Shown: in pieces, positions 1 to 10,251 of the stretch
Layout of the letters: every line of letters starts with the position of its first letter
Position numbering within the stretch: position 1 is the stretch's first letter
NCBI GenBank assembly: GCA_039881145.1
Contig: JAYKKI010000013.1
Location: 43,047,501-43,111,500 of the forward strand
Length of the DNA stretch: 64,000 bases
DNA from: Druceiella hillmani
Taxonomy: Eukaryota; Arthropoda; Insecta; Lepidoptera; Hepialidae
Direction of reading: 5' to 3'
Notes under the pieces: generated by a model
Database searches by the model: none
Seen by the model: only the letters and a program-made list of their open reading frames with translations
What the model was told of the DNA's origin: nothing
Program-made: the position numbers and the translations under genes

Positions 1-858
1 TCAATCTTGAAACAAAAATAAAAGGTTGGTATTGCATATTCTGAATTTTTGTGACTTCACATATTTTATGATTTACATTCTTTGACAAAAAGTTCGTACT
101 TTCTACTATTTTAACAAATACTCTTGAAGTATTATTTAAATTCCTTGTAAATAAAAAAATTCTATATTAAAAAAAACTACCGACGATAAACTTACGACCG
201 ATAAAACCTTTATGTCAAAAACTATTTAAAATGTCACAGAAGGATTTACAAGTGGAACTTTCAACATAAAATTATGTCTTTTTGTAACAATTATACCCGA
301 ATTTTTGAGGCACTTCTAAATTGATATAATCAAATAACACAAAATTAATTTTATTTTTCCAGCTCCACATTTAAAACACTCTGTATTTAAACCTCATACA
401 ATATAGTTTATCAAATCAAGAACAATATCGCATAGATGGCGTTAGAGTCTTACTACTCAGTTTATTTATTATATAAAAAAAAACCATGAGCAGTTTAACT
501 AAACATTATAATGCCACTATATTCAATGATTAAAAAATAGAGACTGGAATTTCATTATAAATTAGACAATATTTTCTATTTTTCTACGATTATTCATTTT
601 AGAAATATCAGTGCTCAAAGTGGGACATTTTTGATGCGTCATACTCTGGAAGTGACCCCTGTCTAATGTCTTAATTCCATTTTTCTTATATAAATATTGA
701 AAAACACCAAGTACTGATAAAATAGACAATATTCCAGTCTTAATAATACATTCAAATTTTCAATTTCTCACTATATCACAGACTCATAATTTTTCAGTCA
801 CTTTCCACTAACATTTTCTCACGCAGTTTCTAAAGGGTCACAAACAAATTGGGCTTAC
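1..858 (-). other. Calpain intron after EF4 (partial): no other feature seen
   Basis: AT-rich intron sequence downstream of the EF4 exon. I see no coding exon, RNA gene or clear repeat in it. Confidence 0.6.
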
Positions 859-932
859 CTATCATGGTTTTTAACCTTACAGCGCACATTATGAAGTCGT
901 CAAACTGTATGTAGCCATCCCTCGAGCCGTAT
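859..932 (-). CDS. CalpA: Calpain exon: PEF domain, EF-hand 4
   Basis: A 74-nt exon with acceptor TTTGCAG before 932 and donor GATAG|GTAAGCC at 859, entering in phase 2 and leaving in phase 1. It completes the split Arg codon and encodes YGSRDGYIQFDDFIMCAVRL then KTMI. I-FDDFI-C-VRL is the very well conserved end of calpain EF4, whose loop in known calpains does not bind Ca2+ strongly. The coding sequence must continue into at least one more exon (EF5 and the C-terminus). I searched the minus strand of positions 1-858 for it and found nothing convincing, so it lies outside this window. Confidence 0.94.
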
Positions 933-1574
933 CTGCAAATGAAATAACATTAATCAATACCGTAATTCCACTCAATTTTTTTTTAAGTTCTAACATCACA
1001 TAAAAGGTAATAAGCTCTCTTGTTCAGTAATGGATGAAAGTTTAATATTTCTGGTTATACACAATAATTCACATAATAACTAATGAATGAATTAGTAAGA
1101 ACAGCAATTGGTCATAAGTGGGCATTCATTCAATTATTTGCGAATGGCCTAAAACATTTTTTAAGCTATTAGAAGTATAGCATGACAATGTGAGTTGCTA
1201 CACTGTGTCATCAATGTCATTCTCGAATGAAAAGTTGCAATCAATTTGCAGCATAATGCAAGAAAATGAACAGTTATGAGCTATAACCAGAGGTGGGATA
1301 GAGCGCACCATTATTCTGACTTAATTACATTACCGATTTTGGAGTCAGATTAAGTTTAATTTTTCAGGGGATTTGTCAGACTTTTGCAAAAATAATTGAG
1401 TTTGTTTTTGTGTTCCATAATGTTATTGATTTTTGATATGAATTTATTGAACATATCTTTAATGCAAAATGCTAGCAAGTTAAAAGTCAGCTCTCGACAC
1501 AAAACCAAGTACTCTGATGATTGAATGTGTCTAAAAGCTATTCCTCCAATGTTATGGTGCCCAAGATCATGTGG

Positions 1575-1823
1575 TTAGTACTTCCATTTTCTATTTCCTA
1601 CTCATTTTCTTCGTTGTATTACAACATCTTCAGGTGGGCAATTAACAAAAATTTTTGAAGAGAATCTTTGCTAATATCCCACCTGAAGATATTGTAATAC
1701 AACAAAACTTAGGTCGTGGTAAAGAATTTTAAAAAAGTAGAAATAATACTACATCACGTAGTTTCATTTAATTGTGAATAATGAATTTCTACAAAATTAA
1801 AGCCAAATATATTCAATATTTAA
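1575..1823. repeat. Fold-back dispersed repeat, copy A
   Basis: Contains facing arms GTTGTATTACAACATCTTCA (near 1614) and TGAAGATATTGTAATACAAC (near 1684) around a short centre. They are followed by a tail (about 1730-1823) that is nearly identical to 7155-7243. The shared tail and core show that A and B are copies of one dispersed element. The CTGAAGAT...ACAACAAAAC phrase resembles the hairpin tails of some insect retroelements, but I cannot name the family. Confidence 0.6.
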
Positions 1824-2200
1824 TACCGTATATTACTGGGATAAAAATAACATTATTTCCTGTCTGTGTGAGATTTATAAGTTATCAAACTCATCAGTCT
1901 CATTCACTCTTCTTCCGTTCAACCATAAACTGTCATCTTCCCTCTTGATATATCTAATATGGTTCAAAGACAGCCTTAGGACTGATAGACTGTAATAAAG
2001 TATTTGTTTAATTAATTATATTCAATGTTATTGTTAATGTAATTATTTATAGAATTAATAATTGACATTCAAAATTTAAAATGTCGTTTGTTATTTTACT
2101 ATTAACATTGTTTGTTCTGTTTGACTGGGAATATAGTTTATATTTAACATTATTATATATTAACGACACTTTATTAGATATTTTACATGATTTTTGACCA

Positions 2201-2795
2201 TTAACCGTTTGAGTGCCGACAAGCGCCATCGCGCTCGTGCGGGTACAAACTAATTTTGCCACGAGCGTGATGGCGCTCGCGAAATCAGTTGCTGTTTAGT
2301 GCACGGTAGGGGAAGTCGCTCGCACGCATCGCTAATTTTTTATCTTTCTACGTGTTACATAAATTTCAAATTATAATATTATTAGTAATTACAATATAAA
2401 AAGGATCCAGGAAAAGAAAATTTTTATACCATAATGTCGGAATACGAAAATAATTCGAGTGAAAATATAGTTTTTCAAGTTGTGAAGAAAGTGATAGTGG
2501 GAGTGACATTGTGGTGCGCTCACAATTTGGCGTAATGCAAATTTTGAGTGATAGTGATAATAGTGACGATAACAATTATTTTGCTGACACGGAGGATGTA
2601 CCGGACTACGGAAATACGATGTGACCTTGATTTCAGTTTTTGTTATAATTTTTGTGAAAAAATTATTAAAATTGGATAATTTTTGGAAAAGATACAGTTT
2701 TTTTCGAGATAAGGGTAACTGACATCAAAAACAAAATATTTCTTTGGCATTTTTAAGTATTTATGAGTAAAAAACCATGGCACTAAAACGGTTAA
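2201..2795 (+). mobile_element. piggyBac-derived MITE, copy 1
   Basis: About 595 bp bounded by TTAA on both sides. The left end reads TTAACCGTTTGAGTGCCGAC and the right end GGCACTAAAACGGTTAA, so CCGTTTGAGTGCC and CCGTTTTAGTGCC are terminal inverted repeats. TTAA target sites and these ends are the piggyBac signature. A GC-rich palindromic stretch of GAGCGCCATCGCGCTCGTG type lies at 2222-2280. From the ATG at 2433 a remnant frame starts MSEYENNSSEN and goes on to an Asp/Ser-rich acidic stretch, as in the N-terminus of piggyBac transposases. It is broken here and then joined directly to the 3' end. The transposase core is absent, so the copy is non-autonomous. Confidence 0.85.
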
Positions 2796-3076
2796 TCACA
2801 TGCTTTATTGATTATTCATTTAATAAAATTATTGTCAAAAATGTGTTGTATATAATTTTTATTTTAATCCATTTTGCTTTTTCCTGGTTCGTACGTAGGT
2901 CATGTAATCAATTATTTATGAAATTGTACTATATTTTCAGATTTATTATGTATTTATCAATTCACATAACTTTGTGTCATTAAGTGTACTTTACAAACAA
3001 ACATGGAATAAAACTATAACTTAACTCTTTTTTGAAATAGATCTAGTATTAAAAATAATTAAAATATAAAACAAAC

Positions 3077-3198
3077 CTGTGTGCGAGTACGTTCAGAACA
3101 TGTGCGTTAAGCGTGTAGCCGGCAGAGTGCAACGCATCCCGCAGCGAGTGTGACGGTATAGCACCTCGGCCCTCTGTATCATACAGCCTGAACACGGC
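3077..3198 (-). CDS. CalpA: Calpain exon: PEF domain, EF-hand 3
   Basis: A 122-nt exon with acceptor TTTCGTTCCAG before 3198 and donor CACAG|GTTTGTT at 3077, entering in phase 0 and leaving in phase 2. It encodes AVFRLYDTEGRGAIPSHSLR, then DALHSAGYTLNAHVLNVLAH and a split Arg codon. F-YD-G-G-I---LR-AL--AGY-LN is the standard calpain EF3 and connecting helix. The loop DTEGRGAIPSHS has Ser at position 12, where a Glu normally gives the bidentate Ca2+ contact. Ca2+ binding by this hand may therefore be weak or lost. The previous exon ends in QWR, so the joined sequence WR-AVFRLYDT matches the family without a gap. Confidence 0.95.
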
Positions 3199-3596
3199 CT
3201 GGAACGAAATGTAATTTTTATTTTTTAATTATTTATTCAACTTTGTTAAAGTTTTAAATAGGTTTCTTATTCTGATATAGAGGCAGCATTTCTTTATACT
3301 AAATTTTAATGTCAAATATGGTAATTGTAAACTCATTATAAAAACCGTTTTGCAGCCACTTAAAGACAAAAAAATCGGTCAAGCATAAGTTATACTAGCA
3401 CAACTAGTGTTCCGTTCCATCAGCCCCTCACTTAACACTTAAAAATTAATAGTAATGTACTCGGACTATGTTCCATCGAGGCTCCCAAAAAGGGGTCCGT
3501 CTGCAGTGCTACCTGATACCGACTGCGACACTGCCATATCACATCATATATGCACAGAGCTGAGTCATAATTATTAATATAATTTAAAAATTTTCA

Positions 3597-3684
3597 AAAA
3601 CTAGTAAGGAAAATAGTTTTCAAAAACTAGTAAGGAAAATAGTAAAAAATTTTTCTCACAATGTTCCTTACATTGTGAGAAAAA
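3597..3684. repeat. Short direct repeat followed by a 15-bp perfect hairpin
   Basis: The 26-bp phrase TTTTCAAAAACTAGTAAGGA (plus AAATAG) is present twice in tandem (about 3592-3643). It is followed by a perfect hairpin: arm TTTTTCTCACAATGT at 3650-3664, loop of 5 nt, arm ACATTGTGAGAAAAA at 3670-3684. Confidence 0.75.
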
Positions 3685-4187
3685 TTGTTTGTCGAAAAAT
3701 TTATCCTCAAAAATCAATGGTTCCGCAGTTATAAGGAAAGATACATTTAAATTTTTTATTAGGAATTAAATCTACATTCACTGTGGCTCTTTCATATTTC
3801 GGTATTTTCAAGAGGACACCCACTGTGACGGCTTCATAAAAATTAATTTTACTTTTGTTACTTTTTCTACTAGTTATTTACTTTCAAAAGTACGCGAGTA
3901 AATTTTTACATCACTTTTGCCTAAAAATGTGTAAGTTATAGTCTTTTAAATCTGGGTGGGTAAAGCAACCAATCTCGGCTGACCTTATCGGTGAAGCAAA
4001 TACTCTGGGCAATTCCAGGCCAATTTCTTTTTCCGAATTTCCTTTGTAACTGATAATAAGATTGATAGAACCGTAAGAACTTATAATGCTGCATATATCT
4101 TACTAGAACTAGCATCGACCGTTGCAATAAAAAAACCTATAAAAAATTTAACTTCTTCAAGATGGATGTACGGTCAACAAAAGTGGA

Positions 4188-5441
4188 TATACGAGGGGCG
4201 CCTGCAAAGTTTTGAGCGTAAGTACCTTTAAGTATTACTAATGACTCGCGCAGCACATCACTAATTGCGGGTATCCTAAGAAGTATAAATGCCAAGTTTC
4301 ATGTCATTAACATCATTACTCTTTTAGTAATGGAACCATAAACATTACCATATCCGAGTCATTTGCACTTTGCACGAAATTGGAATACAGATCTGTAATC
4401 AAATTCCTTACAAAGAAGAACAAAACGCCGATGGAAATATTTGAAGAGATGTCAGCAGTTTATGGGAAGTATGCACCTTCATTTGCGACCATAAAATGTT
4501 GGAGCCGAGAGTTCAAATACTGCAGGAAGTCGCTCGAAGATGACACCAGGTCGGGATGCCCAAACGCCACCCTTAACGAAGAAAACATTGAAAAAGTGAA
4601 AAAACTTGTTCTCGAAGATCGGCGAATCAAGCTGTGGCAGATACCTGAAGCCATGGGCATTAGCATGCAACAAATCAGCGACAATTTGCACATTGAAAAG
4701 GTGTGAGCGCAATGGGTGCCGAAAATGCTCGGGCCGTTGGACAAGCAGCATCAAGTCATAACTTCGCAGGGGTTTTGGATATCTGTGGCGATAAACCTGA
4801 TGATGTTTTTTCTCGTCTTGCCACTGTTGATGAAACATGGATTCGACAGTACGATCCGGAGTCAATGCAGTGGATAGAAAAGGGAGAAAAGCCGCCACGG
4901 AAGTTCAAAGTGGAAAGATCGGCGTCCAAGCTCATGGCCACTGTTTTTTGGGATTGTGAAGGAATTTTGTTCATCGACTACCTTCCTGAAAACACTACAA
5001 TGAACGTAGACTATTACCCCGCCTTGTTGACAAAAGTGCGTCAAGTGGTTGTCGAAAAAAAGACAGACAAACTGGCGAAAGAAGTCCTGTTTTTGCAAGA
5101 CATTGCGCCCGTAAACACTGCGCGAGTTGCGAGGCGTGCCCTCGCTAAGACAGGATTTGAAAAAATCAACCACCTGCCATACACTCCAGACCTGGCTTCT
5201 AGTGATTATTTCCTCTTTTCAAATTTGAAAAAAAAACCTCCGAAAATTTTGAAGACAAATACGGCAAATATTTTTTGATCGGGTTAAAAGCCTTTTTTAA
5301 TAAATGTAAGAAGTGTATTGACATATACAGGGAGATAATATAATACAGGAGATTAAATTGAAAAATAAATTTTTTACACAATTCTATCAGCATTTTTAAT
5401 ACCTTAGGCTCAAATCTTTTCAGCCGCTCCTCATGAGTATA
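4188..5441 (+). mobile_element. mariner-family transposon, degenerate
   Basis: About 1.25 kb, the usual mariner size, with TA at both borders. Imperfect terminal inverted repeats match over about 30 bp: GAGGGGCGCCTGCAAAGTTT on the left, and GAGGAGCGGCTGAAAAGATT on the reverse complement of the right end. Both then continue TTGAGC. The left TIR lacks about 4 bp present on the right. The element carries a broken transposase frame (separate entry). It lies in sense + orientation inside a minus-strand intron. Confidence 0.88.
4380..5340 (+). pseudogene. mariner transposase pseudogene
   Basis: The transposase cuts and pastes mariner DNA through an N-terminal helix-turn-helix region and a DD34D catalytic domain. 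The N-terminal half is open from 4380 and contains EDDTRSGCP (usual form SLEDD-R-GRP) and DRRIKLWQIPEAMGIS. The open frame starts at TTG, as if the initiating ATG has decayed. An in-frame TGA after IEKV (4704-4706) interrupts the typical KV-A-WVPKML stretch. Near 4770 the frame shifts to a second open segment with PDDVFSRLATVDETWI (first catalytic Asp), FLQDIAPVNTA (usual form LHDNAPAH; the Asp is kept but the Asn is gone) and YTPDLASSDYFLFSNLKKK (third catalytic region). The C-terminal end frays after 5278 with stops. The stop, the frameshift and the altered HDN motif make an active enzyme very unlikely. Confidence 0.92.
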
Positions 5442-5678
5442 GTCGTATAGACCCAGAATCGATCAAATTTACTAAGTGAACAAATTGAAATATTTTTTAA
5501 CAAAACTCATAGTAGAATTTTCAATCACATTTTTCTCAAAACAACTGCTTATAATTTTTTTTCCGTACTATTTACTGTAAAAATTACTACTTTCTAAGCA
5601 TCTCTAACGAAGAAGAAATCAGTCAAAAAATAATTAAAAAAATAGCTACTTAGCATAACCTCTATTAACGTACTGAGT

Positions 5679-6170
5679 AACAGCTGTGCCCGCAACTCCG
5701 TCCGCAAGGATTTTGAAGTAAAGTTATTAGAAATTTCTTTTCTTAGAGCATAAAGTTTACTAAAACTGCTAACTAGGTGGAGTTGGTAGCCACATCGGTT
5801 CCGACAGTTCTGATATTAGCATATACAATGAACAGAAACTAAAAATTTACCTATCTTTTTTATTTAAACACGTGTCTTTTTTATTTGAAAATGGCCTAAA
5901 TATTAGTCCAAGCTAATCTAAATTCATCATTAAAAACCATATCTAAATCGGTTCAGCTGTTGCTGAGATTAACGTGCACAACGAAGATGTGCACAGACAA
6001 ACCAACAGACAGATACCATTTTAAAAACTGTTGTTTTAGGTTTAGTATCGTGTCTTTAGAACTTAGTTAGCACTTAGTTTTACTTAAAAATATTCAATGT
6101 ACAGACTCCATTTTATTTACGATTTTATAGTATATATAGATTAGAGCGAAGTCACGCTGGTCCCAAACCC
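5679..6170 (+). repeat. Dispersed retroelement-like fragment (AGCTGTGCCCGC type), copy A
   Basis: Starts near 5679 with CAGCTGTGCCCGCAACTCCG. It contains ATCGGTTCAGCTGTTGCTGA (about 5947) and a run GACAAACCAACAGACAGATA, phrases typical of a very widespread insect dispersed repeat, often linked to RTE-like retroelements. It probably ends by 6170 near GAAGTCACGCTGGT. A related copy lies at 61935-62260. No coding sequence is seen, and the family assignment comes from memory of the motif only. Confidence 0.5.
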
Positions 6171-6651
6171 ATTGATAGATATTTTTTAACAAACGTGAAA
6201 CAGAACATGTTATTTATAAGTTTATTATTTTGCCTTGTAAATAAAGCAGCTAATATATATATAGTTAAAAAAAGGAACATTAATCACATGCTTTTAAGTA
6301 CAGTTTTTTTGTTAGTATTTTTATGACTTGCAAACATTTTTTAAGAAATTTTTGGAACTTAAAATAAATGACACTAATCTTCTGTTCTTGTTATGAATTA
6401 GGTAATTAACTAAATAAAAATATTAAGTTTGATGCTTTCATAGACAGAAATAAAGATTAATGTATCTATCATACATAAAATTTGTTTGTCATATGACCCT
6501 GTCGGATCACATATACATACCCAGCTCATCGGCTACTGTACCCAAAAATGTGTATCTGTCAACCTTTCTCACCATTTCAGGGTTTTAGGATTTGAAAAGC
6601 TCATAAGAATTGGCAGTGCGGTTTCAATAAATCGGTAAAAAAGAAAAGAAT

Positions 6652-6924
6652 TCAATTTTTTAAAAAAAGAATCAAATTGCTGCACAATTTGTCAAGGCCG
6701 TCCACATCATTTTTTGGGGAATTACAGAACAATATAATTTCTGATTTCTCACCTTCTCCATCATTACGTTTACCATGATGCATCGACAATACCAGAACAA
6801 CTGCTCTGTTACGTTTTGGTACATAGGATATCATGATATCCTTTATAAAGCCATAAACTTCATTCAACAAATACATAAAGAGTTGGTTTCTAATTGTATG
6901 TACACATTTTGACCCAATTGGCAA
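6652..6924 (-). pseudogene. piggyBac transposase fragment
   Basis: A 90-codon open stretch on the minus strand. It contains YVPKRNRAVVLVLSMHHG, then SEIILFCNSPKNDVDGLDKL. The order K-NK-V-LLSTMH followed by P-II-YN-TKGGVD-LD-LC is that of the piggyBac DDE domain, with the Asp of the GVD motif in the region of the third catalytic Asp. The upstream two thirds of a transposase and any TTAA-bounded ends are not recognisable around it, so this is a truncated relic. It is far from the five MITE copies and shares no sequence with their remnant frame (they keep the N-terminus, this keeps the C-terminal part). I cannot tell whether it belonged to their parent. Confidence 0.7.
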
Positions 6925-7028
6925 TCACTAATATCACTATTAGCATTTTTTAATTCTTCTAAAGCAAAACGCTAAAAATCTGTATCGTTTCGTTACATTT
7001 TGAGCGAAAACAAACAAATCTAGCTTCA

Positions 7029-7243
7029 CAATTAAATGAAACTACGCGATGTAGTATTATTTCTACTTTCTTTAATTTCTTTACCACGACCTAGGTTTCG
7101 TTGTATTACAGCATCTTCAGGTGGGCTATTAGCAAAGATAAAGAACTTAAAGAAAGTAGAAATAATACTACATCACGTAGTTTCATTTAATTGTGGACGA
7201 TGAATTTCTACAAAATTAATGCCAAATATATTCAATATTTGCA
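7029..7243. repeat. Fold-back dispersed repeat, copy B (47-bp inverted repeats)
   Basis: Inverted arms 7029-7075 and 7147-7193 are 47 bp each with one mismatch. The left arm starts CAATTAAATGAAACTACGCG and the right arm ends TAGTTTCATTTAATTG. The 71-bp centre holds TTGTATTACAGCATCTTCAG, shared with copy A. A tail to about 7243 (ending near CCAAATATATTCAATATTT) is also shared with copy A. It looks like a fold-back MITE embedded in a larger repeat. Confidence 0.7.
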
Positions 7244-7540
7244 AAATCTAGCTTCTATAAAATTACACACTGTATTGGTGAGGTGATGTCAAAATGACGT
7301 GGAATACCACGTATTTTCTAAAATATCAACTTGTAACGCCTGATCCGTGCACCGGTCGCTGTACAACTGTCAATCAGGCAGTTACTAAGACGCTTGTCGA
7401 CATCTAACCACTCATTTCTGAGAAAAAGTTTGTTGTTGGCAATGCATGTCACCAGTTGAAGGTTAACCATACTAGAAATATTGACTACACCAATATATTA
7501 CTAATTTGATACCATCATTTTTTTATTATTCTTTTAATAA

Positions 7541-7795
7541 AAATGAGTACATTACTTCAATTTACGATTTTTTATGAGTATATTACTTTTTATTTACAAC
7601 TTTTTATGAGTATATTACTTTTTATTTACAACTTTTTATGAGTATATTACTTTTTATTTACAACTTTTTATGAGTATATTACTTTTTATTTACAACTTTT
7701 TATGAGTATATTACTTTTTATTTACAACTTTTTATGAGTATATTACTTTATATTTACAACTTTTTATGAGTATATTACCTTAATTTTACTACTTT
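7541..7795. repeat. 32-bp tandem array (about 8 copies)
   Basis: The unit contains ATGAGTATATTACTTTTTAT followed by TTACAACTTTTT. The ATGAGTA start recurs at 7574, 7606, 7638, 7670 and so on, exactly 32 bp apart. The central copies are identical. The first (near 7544, 30-bp spacing) and the last have diverged. Confidence 0.92.
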
Positions 7796-8101
7796 AATTA
7801 AGTTTTATAACATATTGTTCTCCCAATCATTTAATGATTAATTATATTTAAGAATAAAAACAGTAAACAAAGGCTTTTTTTGAACCACAGTTATATTTTC
7901 CCCTTAAACTTATACTGATACCTAACTTTTTCCTTTTGTATAACACAATCAACTTATAATATCTTTACATATTATCCTTGCTTTTATTAAATCTAAAAGG
8001 TTTATATAGTAACAATATGTTCTTTTTAAATATTGATCAGAAATGATACGAGTTTAGTTATAAATAATTAATACGTCTTACACAAAGCATATTAAACTCA
8101 C

Positions 8102-8229
8102 CCTCCACTGCCTCAGATCTATCCAGAGTGACTTGAACTCCTCAAAGCCAAGTTTTCCTGACCCATCCTTGTCGAGCATCGCCACCATGCTTCGGCAAAC
8201 ATCCTTGGAGAATCCTTGGCCCTGCGACT
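8102..8229 (-). CDS. CalpA: Calpain exon: PEF domain, EF-hand 2
   Basis: A 128-nt exon with acceptor ATGTCTTACAG before 8229 and donor TGGAGG|GTGAGTT at 8102, entering in phase 1 and leaving in phase 0. It encodes SQGQGFSKDVCRSMVAML followed by DKDGSGKLGFEEF and KSLWIDLRQWR. The 12-residue loop DKDGSGKLGFEE has every expected ligand position of a canonical EF-hand (Asp1, Asp3, Ser5, Lys7 backbone, Glu12). F-EF-LW at the end is typical of calpain EF2. The first two bases complete a Glu codon from either the insert exon or the EF1 exon, so the frame holds in both splice forms. Confidence 0.95.
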
Positions 8230-8951
8230 CTGTAAGACATACAACAACACACGTTTACGTTTCAAAAAACTAAATTTTAGGTCACGTTACGTAATTATAC
8301 ACGGTAACGGTTTATTAAAATTTCCATTTTTCATTCTCATAGACAAGAGCTTATGAAAAATTGTTTACTGTAAAAAAGATTATATCAAATGTTTCACTCA
8401 AACAAACCCTTCGGGAATAATATTAGCAAGCATAAGTCGCGATCCTCGGTCTCGAGTCACCTATGGCTACAATTTGAGAATTAAGATGATTATATAGTGG
8501 TACACAGAAATATAATGAAGAAATAGATCCACAAAGAGGGGAGGTACCATAAGTTGTAATTCATGGAGAAAGAAGACAGTATAAACATACGAACAGAAAT
8601 TTCCACGTAGACAAAAGCTAAATAAAATTATATTTTTATGATACGCAATATACTTCCTGTTCGTTTAGTCCGAAGACTTAAGAATGCTGGCATATCTTAA
8701 AAATATTCAACCCTTTACATAATTTCACAAAAAAAGATAACAAAGTAATCAGAAAAATCACCTGCAAAAAAGATCAGTTATAAATTTATCAAATCACAAA
8801 ATAGGTATAACAAACACAGATAAATTTAAAATGCCCATAACATTACAAATACAATATAAAATTAAATATAAATAAATATAAAACCAAATAATAAATTATA
8901 TGATTATCTATGGTAATAAACTAAATAATAAACTATATGATTATCTATGGT

Positions 8952-8991
8952 AGTCTATACAAAAGGTAACTGTTTACTTTTTGTATAGACT
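8952..8991. repeat. 18-bp hairpin
   Basis: Arms AGTCTATACAAAAGGTAA (8952-8969) and TTACTTTTTGTATAGACT (8974-8991) pair with a single G-T mismatch around a 4-nt loop. Confidence 0.8.
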
Positions 8992-9224
8992 TATATATAA
9001 GATAAAGCGTAGATGAAATTAAAATATGTATATTTCAATAATAAAACATTCCAAATATGTGAACACCTAATTAACATATAAACATAAAGGGAATCAAATA
9101 CCGTAAGACTTAGAGTAAACGCTTAAAAAAGTATCAATACCGGATGAAAACTTTGGATTAGAATGCAGTAAAAATTTAGGTTAGGTTACATATCAACATT
9201 CAATCATAGAGATTTGCGAGTTAC

Positions 9225-9445
9225 TTACGCCCGTATGCACCACACACTGTCAAGACTCTCTGTCAGATTTACTGACAATTAAAATCATATTTTTTCTGAA
9301 TACTTAATTGAACCATACAGTAGGACACGGTCGGTAAAATAGACTCTTGTTCCAACTCGACTGACAGTTAATAAGAGAAATACGTTTTTAAATGTCAGTA
9401 AGTCTGACTGTCAGTCTTGACCATGTGTGGTGCATATGTGCGTTA
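9225..9445. mobile_element. Short TIR transposon (MITE), possible TTA target site
   Basis: About 221 bp with imperfect terminal inverted repeats of about 55 bp. The left end reads TTACGCCCGTATGCACCACA. The right end, reverse-complemented, reads TAACGCACATATGCACCACA. The arms continue with GTCAAGACT and CTTACTGACA-type matches. TTA occurs at both outer ends and could be a 3-bp target duplication, as in PIF/Harbinger elements, or a TA site of another superfamily. It has no coding sequence. Confidence 0.72.
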
Positions 9446-9600
9446 GACTAGTCGGCGAACAGTCTGCAGAAACCGCTGACTAGTAGGTTTTGAAAATGCA
9501 GTAAATGTTTTCATAGTTACAATATTTGTAAAAGGTAAGTTGATGTGAAAATGTGTTGTAAAATTGGAAATCATCTAATTTATTATTCATTGGGCACGAT

Positions 9601-10251
9601 TTAACTGTTTTAGTGCCATTGTTTTTTTCTCATATATATTTAAAAATGCCAAAAAAATCTTTTGTTTTTGATGTCATTTACCCTTGTCTCGAAAAAAAAC
9701 TGTATCTCTTCCAAAAATTATCCAATTTTAATAATTTTTTCGGTGTTTTCTTAATAAAAACTTGTATAAGGATAATAAAATACAAGGAAAATTATGGAAA
9801 TATATATTATGAACAAAAATTATAACAAAAACTGAAATCAAGGTCACATCGTCATTTTTGCAGTTCAGTACATCCTGCGTATCAGCAAAATAATAGTTAT
9901 CGTCACTATTATCATTATCACTTAAAATTTGCATTACGCCAAATTGTAAGCGCACCACAATCACTCCCACTATCACTTTCTTCACAACTTGAAAAACGAT
10001 CATTTTCACTCGAATTATTTTCGTATTCCGACATTATGGGTTAAAAATTTTCTTTTCCTGGATCCTTTTTATATTGTAATTACTAATAATATTATAATTT
10101 GAACTTTATGTAACACATAGAAAGATAACAAATTAGCGATGCGTGTGAGCGATCTCCCCTACCGCACGCTAAACAGCAACTGATTTTGCGAGGCAAAGTT
10201 AGTTAGTACGCGCATGAGCACGATGGCGCTCATCGGCACTCAAACCGTTAA
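9601..10251 (-). mobile_element. piggyBac-derived MITE, copy 2
   Basis: About 651 bp from TTAACTGTTTTAGTGCC to GGCACTCAAACCGTTAA, in inverted orientation relative to copy 1. The minus strand carries the remnant N-terminal frame (ATG near 10033, MSEYENNSSEN) and the acidic Asp/Ser/Asn stretch, with IVVRLQFGVMQILSDNDNS visible. The GC-rich palindromic region near the right end is partly decayed (10190-10235). The left arm keeps the 3' untranslated part found in the other copies. Confidence 0.85.

Larger units (their letters stand above)
933..3076 (-). other. Calpain intron EF3-EF4
   Basis: Holds a fold-back repeat (1575-1823) and a piggyBac-type MITE (2201-2795). The rest (about 933-1574, 1824-2200 and 2796-3076) is AT-rich sequence in which I recognise nothing. 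Confidence 0.6.
3199..8101 (-). other. Calpain intron EF2-EF3
   Basis: Contains a hairpin (3650-3684), a mariner pseudogene (4188-5441), a dispersed retroelement-like fragment (5679-6170), a piggyBac transposase fragment (6652-6924), a fold-back repeat (7029-7243) and a 32-bp array (7541-7795). In 3199-3590, 3685-4187, 6171-6650, 7244-7540 and 7796-8101 I recognise nothing else. Confidence 0.6.
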
